The notes under the pieces: generated by a model
The model's input: only the letters and a program-made list of their open reading frames with translations
Databases searched by the model: none
What the model was told of the DNA's origin: nothing
Assembly: GCA_045531895.1 (NCBI GenBank)
Contig: JAZSEW010000047.1
Coordinates: forward strand, 1-13,220
Reading direction: 5' to 3'
From: SIG299 sp045531895
GTDB lineage: Bacteria > Bacillota > Clostridia > Lachnospirales > Lachnospiraceae
Length of the DNA stretch: 13,220 nucleotides
Part shown: positions 1-6,492 of the stretch, one piece after another
How positions within the stretch are numbered: the first letter of the stretch is position 1
How the letters are laid out: every line of letters begins with the position of its first letter
Program-made: the position numbers and the translations under genes

Positions 1-1
1 G

Positions 2-274
2 TGCCTGAGGAGCTTCGGGAGCCTGGCTCAGCTTCTTGTTGATCTCTATCACATTCTTCACCAGCAGGATGAACATCATCATGCCTTCGTAAGTAAGACG
101 CATCACGATGGTGCCGCCGATGGCGAACAGAATGCCGTAGAAGCCGTACCACTGGGTGTTGCTGTTCTTGTAGCCATAGTAGCTGGTGTACTCATAGTGG
201 GTGAAGCCGAAGATCATCAGCACGCCGGTGACGATGCAGAAGACGGTGCCCAGGATGTAGAAGAAGCGCAACAG
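2..274 (-). CDS. DUF4282-like membrane protein, partial at both ends, on a foreign segment
   Basis: Reading the minus strand from about 274 down to 2 gives an open frame with no stop. It begins LLLRFFYILG, runs through a hydrophobic segment (FCIVTGVLMIFGF), a short Tyr/Asn-rich loop and a second hydrophobic segment (FYGILFAIGGTIV), then MRLTYEGMMMFILLVKN and a Pro/Ala/Gln-rich tail. Two membrane helices, an N-terminal RFFYILG and a distal MRLTYE...F...N motif fit the DUF4282 family as I remember it; that family has no known function. The frame leaves the left edge of the window, so the C-terminus is missing. The true N-terminus is lost at the join with fliG. G+C is about 53% by hand count of 1-240, and codons are mostly C- or G-ending, unlike the flagellar genes beside it. 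The source could be a Bacteroidetes-like genome, but that is a guess. Confidence 0.6.
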   Translation of the reverse strand, partial: MLRFFYILGTVFCIVTGVLMIFGFTHYEYTSYYGYKNSNTQWYGFYGILFAIGGTIVMRLTYEGMMMFILLVKNVIEINKKLSQAPEAPQA

Positions 275-275
275 A
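251..275. other. Chimeric junction between foreign segment and flagellar operon
   Basis: The DUF4282-like minus-strand frame and the fliG plus-strand frame meet here with no spacer. The bases around 252-271 make good sense in both directions: DVEEAQQ of FliG forwards and RFFYIL of the DUF4282-like protein backwards. A short shared word of about 20 bases at the breakpoint is what a k-mer-based assembly misjoin looks like. A real rearrangement cannot be excluded from sequence alone, but it would leave fliG cut to about 35 codons inside an otherwise intact operon. Confidence 0.6.
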
Positions 276-358
276 AGGTTGTTAATATTATTCGTAAACT
301 GGAGGATTCCGGAGAAATTATCATCTCCAGAGGCGGAGGTGACGAGATAGTTGTCTAG
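254..358 (+). CDS. fliG: Flagellar motor switch protein FliG, C-terminal fragment
   Basis: The last ~34 codons of FliG survive, reading DVEEAQQKVVNIIRKLED, then SGEIIISRGGGDEIVV and TAG at 356-358. This is the familiar end of the FliG C-terminal domain, ending in (I/V)(S/A)RGGG(D/E)E(I/L)(V/L)V. That domain carries the charged helix that meets MotA and drives torque; the charged helix itself lies upstream and is not in this window. Upstream of about 251 the frame stays open but no longer resembles FliG, so the gene is cut by the junction rather than by the window edge. Its final 8 bases overlap the fliH start (TTGTCTAG). Confidence 0.88.
   Translation, partial: DVEEAQQKVVNIIRKLEDSGEIIISRGGGDEIVV
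335..342 (+). promoter_or_regulatory. Shine-Dalgarno supporting the TTG start of fliH
   Basis: GGAGGTGA lies inside the last fliG codons, 8 bases before the TTG at 351. It supports a TTG start for fliH that overlaps the fliG stop, and therefore translational coupling of the two genes. Confidence 0.75.
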
Positions 359-1214
359 TAATTTGTACAAATATACGTCCTTTTATCCAGGGAAACAAGG
401 CTCGGAAAAAAGGATTATCGACACAAATGAAATTGCGGCAAAACGTTTGGAAACTTTAGCGGAGCTTATGAAAGCTTCTGCAGAAAGTGGTAATGACCAG
501 GGGTTTGTACAGGGCTTGGATGCCAAAGAGGTGTCTCTGCTTTTGGAAGATGAGGAGCAGGAGAGCGGTAATATCATCAAGGGAAATGTGACGCAAGATG
601 CTTCGGCATTGGTAGAACAGGCTCAGGCAGAAGCAGCAGAATTAGTTGCGAATGCTAAAAATCAGGCGGATACCATTGTGAGTGAAGCTATAGAACAGGC
701 TGAGAATACTAAGAAAAACGTGCTGGAAGAGGCTCGAATGCTTGGATATCGAGAAGGAATAAACCGGGCAAATAAGGAAGTGGAGCAGTTAAAGGCGGAA
801 CTTCAGGAAAAAGAACGTCGGATGAAAGAAGAATACGAAGCACAAATGCAAAGTATGGAAGCAGATTTGGTGGAGGTTCTTACCGGTATATATGAGCATA
901 TTTTCCAAGTAGAATTCAGTTCCCAGAGAGAGGTGCTGGTTCATTTGATTTCAGCCACCATGAGAAAGTCCGATAGTAGCCGTTCTTTCATTATTCACGT
1001 GTCCAAGGATGATTATCCTTTTGTAAGTATGCAAAAGAAACAATTGATGGCCAGTGTGGCAGGTATTAACAGTAATGTGGAAATCATTGAAGATATGACG
1101 CTTGCCAGAACGGAATGCCTGATCGAAACAGATGGCGGAATTTTTGATTGTGGCTTAGGAACTCAGTTGGGTGAACTGAGTAAAAAGTTAAAATTATTAT
1201 CTTATACCAATTAA
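351..1214 (+). CDS. fliH: Flagellar assembly protein FliH
   Basis: FliH binds the export ATPase FliI, holds it inactive and tethers it near the export gate and the rotor. The 287-residue product has a poorly conserved N-terminus (SSNLYKYTSFYPG) and a long Ala/Glu/Gln-rich coiled coil at about 83-175. Within it, AEAAELVANAKNQAD and LGYREGINRANKE resemble the FliH/V-ATPase subunit E stalk. A C-terminal globular part (about 180-287) includes the conserved ending DGGIFDCGLGTQLGEL. The length is typical for the family. The TTG start overlaps the fliG stop and has a strong Shine-Dalgarno 8 bases upstream; no ATG lies near. The gene sits between fliG and fliI, the usual order. Identity rests on C-terminal resemblance plus position and is secure. 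Confidence 0.93.
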   Translation: MSSNLYKYTSFYPGKQGSEKRIIDTNEIAAKRLETLAELMKASAESGNDQGFVQGLDAKEVSLLLEDEEQESGNIIKGNVTQDASALVEQAQAEAAELVANAKNQADTIVSEAIEQAENTKKNVLEEARMLGYREGINRANKEVEQLKAELQEKERRMKEEYEAQMQSMEADLVEVLTGIYEHIFQVEFSSQREVLVHLISATMRKSDSSRSFIIHVSKDDYPFVSMQKKQLMASVAGINSNVEIIEDMTLARTECLIETDGGIFDCGLGTQLGELSKKLKLLSYTN

Positions 1215-1235
1215 GGAAAAGGTGGCACAGAAGGA

Positions 1236-2558
1236 ATGGGTGTCCGTAGGATTAACAAAGATAAGTATTATAGATTAACTGACAAGGTTTATTTCCGAAA
1301 GCTTGGAAAAGTAGTAAATGTGGTGGGTTTGACAATTGAATCTGCCGGACCGGACGCGAAATTAGGTGATGTGTGTCGTATTATTCCGAACTCGGATGAA
1401 GAGATGCCGCCAATTATGGCAGAAGTAGTAGGATTCAAGGATAAAAAGACTCTTCTTATGCCCTTTGACGCTGTGGACGGTATTGGTTTGGGCAGCGTGG
1501 TGGAAAATACGGGTGAGACACTTACGGTAATGGTAAGTGAAGAATTGTTGGGAAAAACTTTGGATGGTTTGGGAAGACCCATAGACGGCAAGGAAATCAA
1601 GGGAACTCCTTATCCTGTAGAAGCTATGGCACCGCATCCTATGAGCAGGGCGATTATTGACGAAATACTGCCTCTTGGTGTAAAGGCGGTAGATGGTTTA
1701 ATTACGGTTGGAAAAGGTCAGAGAATCGGCATATTCGCAGGCTCAGGCGTAGGAAAATCCACCTTGATGGGTATGTTTGCCCGTAATACAAAAGCAGATA
1801 TTAATGTCATTGCGCTAATCGGCGAGCGAGGCAGAGAGGTGCGAGAATTTATAGAGCGAGACTTGGGTGAGGAAGGTATGAGACGTTCCGTGGTTGTTGT
1901 GGCAACCTCTGACAGACCCGCACTTGAGAGAAATAAGGCTGCAAAAACAGCGACGGCAATCGCAGAATACTTCCGCGATCAGGGGAAGGACGTATTGTTG
2001 ATGATGGACTCCCTGACGCGTTTTTCCATGGCGCAAAGAGAAATCGGTCTGTCCAGCGGAGAACCGCCTGTAACCAGAGGATATCCACCCAGTGTGTATT
2101 CAGAAATGCCTCGGTTGTTAGAAAGAGCAGGAAGAGCGGCAGTAGGCTCTATTACGGGACTTTATACGGTTTTGGTAGATGGTGATGACTTTAATGAGCC
2201 TATTACGGATACTGCCAGAAGTATTTTGGACGGACATATTATGCTTACCAGACGGTTGGCACATAAGAATCATTATCCGGCCATTGACGTTTTGCAGAGT
2301 ATTTCCAGATGTATGAGTCAGGTGGCTAAGAGGGAGCATAAAGCAGCCGCAGGTAAGCTTAAAAACGTATTGGCCACCTATAATGAGGCGGAAGATTTAA
2401 TTAATATTGGTGCATACAAGAGCGGAAGTAATCCGGATATTGATTATGCAATCAGCATGAACAAAAAAGTAAATGAGTTTTTGTTGCAGGATGTAGAAGA
2501 AAAAGTAGAATTTGAAGATAGCGTTCAAAGACTTATGGATATGTTTGAAGGTGTATAA
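1236..2558 (+). CDS. fliI: Flagellum-specific export ATPase FliI
   Basis: This cytoplasmic ATPase of the flagellar type III export machine is related to F1-ATPase beta and to SctN. The 440-residue protein shows an N-terminal beta-barrel region (1-95) and the GLGRPIDG motif (111-118). The Walker A loop is GSGVGKST (169-176), followed by GERGREVREF (197-206). Walker B is DVLLMMD (252-258), continuing into SLTRFSMAQREIGL, and PPSVYSEMPRLLERAGR (284-300) is typical of the family. A C-terminal helical domain follows. All nucleotide-binding residues are present, so it should be active. The ATG at 1236 is preceded by AAAAGGTGG (1217-1225). It follows fliH by 21 bases and precedes fliJ by 3, consistent with a FliH-FliI-FliJ module. 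Confidence 0.98.
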   Translation: MGVRRINKDKYYRLTDKVYFRKLGKVVNVVGLTIESAGPDAKLGDVCRIIPNSDEEMPPIMAEVVGFKDKKTLLMPFDAVDGIGLGSVVENTGETLTVMVSEELLGKTLDGLGRPIDGKEIKGTPYPVEAMAPHPMSRAIIDEILPLGVKAVDGLITVGKGQRIGIFAGSGVGKSTLMGMFARNTKADINVIALIGERGREVREFIERDLGEEGMRRSVVVVATSDRPALERNKAAKTATAIAEYFRDQGKDVLLMMDSLTRFSMAQREIGLSSGEPPVTRGYPPSVYSEMPRLLERAGRAAVGSITGLYTVLVDGDDFNEPITDTARSILDGHIMLTRRLAHKNHYPAIDVLQSISRCMSQVAKREHKAAAGKLKNVLATYNEAEDLINIGAYKSGSNPDIDYAISMNKKVNEFLLQDVEEKVEFEDSVQRLMDMFEGV

Positions 2559-2561
2559 TTC

Positions 2562-3035
2562 GTGGCAGTATTTCGTTACAAAATGCAGAGCATTCTGGAT
2601 ATAAAACTAAAGATGGAAACCCAGGCGAAACAGGAATTTGCGCAAGCAAAACTGATTTTAGACAGGGAAGAAGAAAAGCTGGAAGCTTTGTATGCCAGAA
2701 AGCGAGAGTATGAAGAACGTGCGAAAGACTTGCTGAATGGTAAACTGGATTTGCAGGAAATCAGTGACAATAATGTGGCGATATTGCGTACGGATGAGTT
2801 TATTACAGAACAAAAAAAGCGGGTTTCTAAGGCGGAGCAGTTGTTGGAAAAGGCGAGAGTAAAGCTTCAAGAGGTTATGCAGGAACGCAAGGTACAGGAA
2901 ACCTTGAAGGAGAAAGCGTTTGAGGCCTTTTTGCAGGAAGAAAAGCAACAGGAAAGCAAAGAAATTGACCAATTGACCAGTTACCAATATGGTCAGAAAT
3001 TACAGATTGCCGAAAAAAGCGGTGTGGAGGTTTAA
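2562..3035 (+). CDS. fliJ: Flagellar export protein FliJ
   Basis: FliJ is a small coiled-coil protein that fits in the centre of the FliI hexamer, like the gamma stalk of F1-ATPase, and helps couple ATP hydrolysis and chaperone traffic to the export gate. The 157-residue product starts MAVFRYKMQSILDIK, the usual FliJ opening. It is then almost wholly charged heptad helix, rich in Glu, Lys and Gln, with no membrane segment. The GTG start at 2562 lies 3 bases after the fliI stop. Its likely ribosome site, AAGGTG (2548-2553), is inside the end of fliI, so its translation is probably coupled to fliI. Sequence identity within FliJ is always low; fold, length and position support the call. Confidence 0.93.
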   Translation: MAVFRYKMQSILDIKLKMETQAKQEFAQAKLILDREEEKLEALYARKREYEERAKDLLNGKLDLQEISDNNVAILRTDEFITEQKKRVSKAEQLLEKARVKLQEVMQERKVQETLKEKAFEAFLQEEKQQESKEIDQLTSYQYGQKLQIAEKSGVEV

Positions 3036-3037
3036 GA

Positions 3038-3910
3038 ATGGCTGGTGCAGAGAAACAGGGACAGACACTGGTGATTTCAGAAAAAAAGCAAATACAGAAC
3101 GAAAAGAAAGAGTTGCAGAAACAACAGAAGCAACAGCGTAAGGAAGCAAAGAAACGCGCCCGGGAAATTGCTAAGAGGGAAGATGCGTTGGATGAAGGCG
3201 GAAGCGGTGGATTTGCAACGTTTTTTGCTACGGTGTTTATTGTAATTGTCTGGTTGGCGGTTATTGCGGTAATTATTAAGCTGGACGTGGGTGGTTTTGG
3301 AAGCAATGTACTAACGCCGGTACTTAAAGATGTTCCGGTGCTCAATAAGATTTTGCCGGGTTCTCATTTGACTCAGACCAATGACCCTGATGCATATGGC
3401 GGGTACAGTAACCTGCAGGATGCGGTAAAGCAAATAGCCTTTTTGGAAAAAGAATTGGAGAAAGCGTACAGTACCAATCAGTTCCAAGAGGAAGAGATTG
3501 CCGATTTGCAGGCAGAAGTGAAACGCTTGCAGGAATTTGAAAAAATGCAGGTAGATTTTCAGCGTATAAAGACGGAGTTTTTTGAAGATGTGGTTTATTC
3601 GGAAAAAGGTCCCGGGGCTGAGGAATATAAAAAGTTTTTTGAAGCCATGGATCCGACCACGGCAGAATTTTTATATCGTCAGGTGGTTGTGCAGTTAGAA
3701 GAGAGTAAAGAAATACAGGATTATGCCTCTACTTATGCCCAGATGAAGCCTAAGGAGGCGGCAAAAATTTTTGAAGAAATGACGGATAATTTGGATCTGG
3801 TATCTAAAATTTTAATGACGATGAATGCGCAACAACGTGGAGAAATCATGGGACAGATGGATCCTGAGGTAGCGGCAAAGCTTACAAAAATAATGGATCC
3901 GGAGTCTTAA
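3038..3910 (+). CDS. ylxF: YlxF/MotE-like protein with MgtE_N-type C-terminal domain
   Basis: This 290-residue protein lies between fliJ and fliK, the place of ylxF in Bacillus subtilis. Its parts are a cytoplasmic, very basic Lys/Gln/Arg helix (15-48) and one membrane helix (about 58-82, FATFFATVFIVIVWLAVIAV). An external coiled coil (about 125-175) follows, and then a C-terminal region (about 195-288) with MDPTTAEFLYRQV, MKPKEAAKIFEEM and MDPEVAAKLTKIM. These alpha-helical repeats are the pattern of the MgtE intracellular N-terminal domain, shared by MotE-type proteins. MotE of rhizobia is a chaperone for a periplasmic motility protein; the role of YlxF in Firmicutes is less clear to me. 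The Shine-Dalgarno GGAGG (3026-3030) precedes the ATG at 3038, and the gap to fliJ is 2 bases. The family call is good; the function is inferred. Confidence 0.85.
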   Translation: MAGAEKQGQTLVISEKKQIQNEKKELQKQQKQQRKEAKKRAREIAKREDALDEGGSGGFATFFATVFIVIVWLAVIAVIIKLDVGGFGSNVLTPVLKDVPVLNKILPGSHLTQTNDPDAYGGYSNLQDAVKQIAFLEKELEKAYSTNQFQEEEIADLQAEVKRLQEFEKMQVDFQRIKTEFFEDVVYSEKGPGAEEYKKFFEAMDPTTAEFLYRQVVVQLEESKEIQDYASTYAQMKPKEAAKIFEEMTDNLDLVSKILMTMNAQQRGEIMGQMDPEVAAKLTKIMDPES

Positions 3911-3934
3911 GAAATATGACCGTAGTGTCGATAT
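3908..3934 (+). promoter_or_regulatory. Candidate sigma-28/sigma-D promoter upstream of fliK
   Basis: TAAG (3908-3911), 15 bases, then GTCGATAT (3927-3934) differ from the sigma-D consensus TAAA-N15-GCCGATAT by one base in each half. A start near 3941 would give a leader of about 34 bases, with the fliK Shine-Dalgarno AAGGAGGA (3961-3968) well placed. The first element overlaps the stop codon of the preceding gene. This is the largest gap in the first half of the operon. Prediction by eye only. Confidence 0.45.
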
Positions 3935-3974
3935 ATATTATGCACATTGAAAATTGAAGAAAGGAGGAGAAAGA

Positions 3975-5339
3975 ATGACGAGTACACCTGTAAATGTACA
4001 AGGATTTGTATCGGGCGCAATGTACGGAACAAATCGTGTACAGGGAACAGAAAACAAAGGAGACTTCAGTAAAATATTTGAAAGTCAGAAAAATGTTACG
4101 GAGCAGGCAGATGATTCAAAGGTAGTACAAAAAGATACTGGTGTTGACGATGTGAATTCACAGGATGATGTGGAGTACAAGGAAGAGATAAAGGACACCC
4201 AAAAGGAAGTTGCAACCGAGAATCAAACAGAAGCCACACAGAAGAGTACCACTGTACAGGAAAGTGCAGAATCCGGAAAAGAACAGTCAGCCACCTATAA
4301 GGACATGGAGGAAGACGGATTAACGGCAGAGGAGTTACTTCATGTTGCAGAGTTGTTTGGTAATGCAGTAACTGATGTGAAAGAAATGTTAATGCAGCAT
4401 TTGAATTTGACGGAAGAAGAACTGAATTCTCTGATGCAAGAGTGTGATTTGTCGGATATGGACTTGTTGGAGCTTGGAAATGTAAAGGAATTGATGTTGC
4501 AGGAGGCAGGAGCTGGTGATATGACCGCACTGTTAACCAATGAAAATCTTTACGTACAAAGCAAAGCTGTGGAAGCTGAGTTTGCGGATATTATGCAGAC
4601 AGTGCAGGAAACACTGGATATGAATCCGGAAGAAGTACAGGCACTTGCACAGCAGGTTGATGAAGCAATTAACAGTTTAGAAGGAAAGGGAGAAGAACCT
4701 ATTCTTGCAGAGGTTGTTAATACTTCAGAAGAAACCCCTGAGGTGAAGATAAGTACTACTGACAAAAAAGGGGATGCAGAGCAGAATCCTACACAGGAAA
4801 ATAATCTTTTTGCACAGCAGAACCAAATGACACAGAGAACAGAAAATGTTCAAACATCATCCGTACAAACGGCAAGTTATACTACCGTAGAAACCGAAAA
4901 TATTATGAGACAGATTATGGATCATATGCAGGTTCAGATGGATGCTGACACGACAGAATTGAATATGCAATTACATCCGGAAAGCTTGGGAACATTGCAA
5001 ATTCGTATTTCTGCAAAAGAAGGTATCATGACTGCACAGTTCACCACCACTTCAGAAACAGTGAAGAGTGTATTGGAAGGTCAGATGATTCAATTGCAAC
5101 AGCAGTTTGATCAGCAGAATATCAAGGTAGAAGCTATTGAAGTAACCGTTCAGTCCCATGCATTTGAAAGTGCACTGGAAAAGGGAAATGAACAGCAGAC
5201 GGAAGAAGAAACAAAGAGAAACAGAACCAGAAGAATTGATTTAAATCTTTTAGATGGTTCGGAAGAAGTAGAAACCGAAGACAGATTACTTGCTGAAATG
5301 ATGGAAGTAAACGGTAATTCGGTAGATTATCTGGTATAA
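3975..5339 (+). CDS. fliK: Flagellar hook-length control protein FliK
   Basis: FliK is exported during hook growth, measures hook length and switches the export gate (via FlhB) from hook to filament substrates. From ATG 3975 the product is 454 residues. The N-terminal two-thirds is low-complexity, rich in Glu, Gln, Thr and Asp, as expected of the unfolded ruler part. The C-terminal domain (about 315-405) holds the Flg_hook signature: LNMQLHPESLGTLQIRI (about 328-344), then MTAQFTTTSETVKSVLEG and IKVEAIEVTV. The protein ends with a basic patch (KRNRTRR) and an acidic tail. I chose ATG 3975 because AAGGAGGA (3961-3968) lies 6 bases before it. An in-frame TTG at 3954 would place that ribosome site inside the gene. 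flgD follows after 16 bases. Confidence 0.94.
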   Translation: MTSTPVNVQGFVSGAMYGTNRVQGTENKGDFSKIFESQKNVTEQADDSKVVQKDTGVDDVNSQDDVEYKEEIKDTQKEVATENQTEATQKSTTVQESAESGKEQSATYKDMEEDGLTAEELLHVAELFGNAVTDVKEMLMQHLNLTEEELNSLMQECDLSDMDLLELGNVKELMLQEAGAGDMTALLTNENLYVQSKAVEAEFADIMQTVQETLDMNPEEVQALAQQVDEAINSLEGKGEEPILAEVVNTSEETPEVKISTTDKKGDAEQNPTQENNLFAQQNQMTQRTENVQTSSVQTASYTTVETENIMRQIMDHMQVQMDADTTELNMQLHPESLGTLQIRISAKEGIMTAQFTTTSETVKSVLEGQMIQLQQQFDQQNIKVEAIEVTVQSHAFESALEKGNEQQTEEETKRNRTRRIDLNLLDGSEEVETEDRLLAEMMEVNGNSVDYLV

Positions 5340-5355
5340 AGAAAGGAGTGGGTAT

Positions 5356-5994
5356 ATGAGTCTTGTAGCAGGCGTGGAAGATGGTAAGATCATAGAAAGT
5401 GCTTCCCAAAGCTCATTAGAGAAGGCAAATAGTACCGGGATGGACAAAGATGCATTCTTACAACTCTTGGTAGCTCAGATGAAGTATCAGGACCCTTTGC
5501 AACCGACTTCGAATACAGAGTATATTTCCCAATATGCACAGTTTTCACAGGTTGAGCAGATGCAGAGCATGTCAGCAAGCATGGATTTGCAGAGAGCAAG
5601 TGAACTGGTAGGTAAGGAAGTATATGTTAAGACTACTACAACCGGCGGAGAAACCAAATTCGTACAGGGTAAAGTAGATTATGTAGTATACGAAAACGGA
5701 AAAGCGTTCCTGGCAATTGATGAATCTTTGTATTCGTTGGATGATTTGGATACTGTTACAGATCCGGCTTATATGGAAGCTTATAACTTGGCTACTGAAT
5801 TTGTAGAAAAGATTAATAAGTTGCCCGGCTTAGCTTCAGTTGATTTAAGTGATGAGGTTAAGATTACGGAACTGGATGAACAGTACAATAAGATGAGTAC
5901 ATACGAAAAGTCATTTGTGGCTTCTGAAAAAGTAGATGCTTTAAAAGCTTACATGAAAAAGCTGGAGGAGTTAAAGGCGGGAGAAGAAGCCTAG
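5356..5994 (+). CDS. flgD: Hook-assembly scaffold FlgD with extra C-terminal helical domain
   Basis: FlgD forms the cap under which hook subunits polymerise and is discarded when the hook is complete. The conserved N-terminal half is clear: MDKDAFLQLLVAQMKYQDPLQP (29-50), TEYISQYAQFSQVEQM (54-69) and ASELVGKEVYV (81-91). A short beta region follows (about 98-130), similar to the start of the usual FlgD core. Then, instead of the normal Tudor/FnIII end, residues about 145-206 form a helical unit (ATEFVEKINKLPG...YNKMSTYEKSFVASEKVDALKAYMKKLEEL). It resembles the three-helix repeat common in Gram-positive surface proteins. The Shine-Dalgarno AAAGGAG (5342-5348) precedes ATG 5356. The 212-residue length is near the family's, so the helical unit may replace rather than extend the core. 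Confidence 0.95.
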   Translation: MSLVAGVEDGKIIESASQSSLEKANSTGMDKDAFLQLLVAQMKYQDPLQPTSNTEYISQYAQFSQVEQMQSMSASMDLQRASELVGKEVYVKTTTTGGETKFVQGKVDYVVYENGKAFLAIDESLYSLDDLDTVTDPAYMEAYNLATEFVEKINKLPGLASVDLSDEVKITELDEQYNKMSTYEKSFVASEKVDALKAYMKKLEELKAGEEA

Positions 5995-6018
5995 TATTGT
6001 AACGAAAGGGATGGAATT

Positions 6019-6417
6019 ATGATACAGAATTCTAATTTTTTAACAGCCCTACAGTTACAGGAACAATATCAAAATGGTCACAAGCAGTTAAACGTACAGG
6101 AATTGCAAAACGGTCAGGAATTATCTTTTAAAGATATTCTGAAGAATAAAGCAAATGCTGATACAGAACTGAAATTTTCCAAACATGCAAGTGTTAGGTT
6201 GGAACAAAGAGGCATACAGCTGACGCAGGGGCAGATGGAACGTTTGACGGATGCGACAACGAGAGCCGGACAAAAAGGAATAAAAGATTCCCTTGTGATT
6301 GTAGATGAGCTGGCATTTATAGTGAATGTACCAAATCATACGGTGGTAACCGCTATGGAAAGTGCAGAAGCGATGACAAATGTTTTTACAAATATTGATG
6401 GAGCAGTTATTATGTAG
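6019..6417 (+). CDS. Flagellar operon protein, TIGR02530 family
   Basis: This 132-residue soluble protein sits between flgD and flgE, as TIGR02530 proteins usually do in Firmicutes. The N-terminal third is Gln/Asn-rich and probably loose. The family core covers about 53-132: FSKHASVRLEQRGIQL (53-68), an amphipathic helix, AGQKGIKDSLVIVDELAFIV (83-102), HTVVTAM (107-113) and the closing VFTNIDGAVIM (122-132). It has no signal peptide and no membrane helix. The exact role is unknown to me; an accessory part in hook assembly is inferred only from position. GAAAGGG at about 6004-6010 is the likely ribosome site for ATG 6019. Confidence 0.88.
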   Translation: MIQNSNFLTALQLQEQYQNGHKQLNVQELQNGQELSFKDILKNKANADTELKFSKHASVRLEQRGIQLTQGQMERLTDATTRAGQKGIKDSLVIVDELAFIVNVPNHTVVTAMESAEAMTNVFTNIDGAVIM

Positions 6418-6422
6418 CCGGA

Positions 6423-6483
6423 CCTTAGGGAGGCTTAATACTCTGAACGATAGAGGAGTATGAACTGCTTTTAGTAAGGAGGA
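6423..6483 (+). promoter_or_regulatory. Possible structured leader of flgE with base-paired ribosome site
   Basis: The 75-base gap before flgE contains nested complementary pieces: CCTTA (6423-6427) with TAAGG (6475-6479), AGGC (6431-6434) with GCTT (6467-6470, one G-T pair), and ATACTC (6438-6443) with GAGTAT (6456-6461). The outermost pair includes part of the flgE Shine-Dalgarno AAGGAGGA (6476-6483). There is no T-tract, so it is not a terminator. Folding was done by eye. Confidence 0.3.
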
Positions 6484-6492
6484 CAATGAATT

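Noticed and set aside
191..250. Upstream extension of the fliG frame to the left of the junction
   Set aside because: The frame is open but reads as a Gly/Asp/Ala/His-rich string unlike FliG. It is the complement of the DUF4282-like gene.
2875..3345. Antisense open frame of about 156 codons across fliJ and ylxF
   Set aside because: It is a Ser/Pro/Phe-rich shadow of lysine- and glutamate-rich coiled-coil genes on the other strand, with no recognisable domain.
3954..3974. In-frame TTG at 3954 as an upstream start for fliK
   Set aside because: The strong AAGGAGGA at 3961-3968 would lie inside the gene, and nothing like a ribosome site precedes 3954. ATG 3975 is ideally placed.
6446..6453. AACGATAG before flgE as a sigma-28 -10 box
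   Set aside because: It shares only CGATA with the consensus, and no TAAA-like element lies 14-16 bases upstream (AGGG is there instead).
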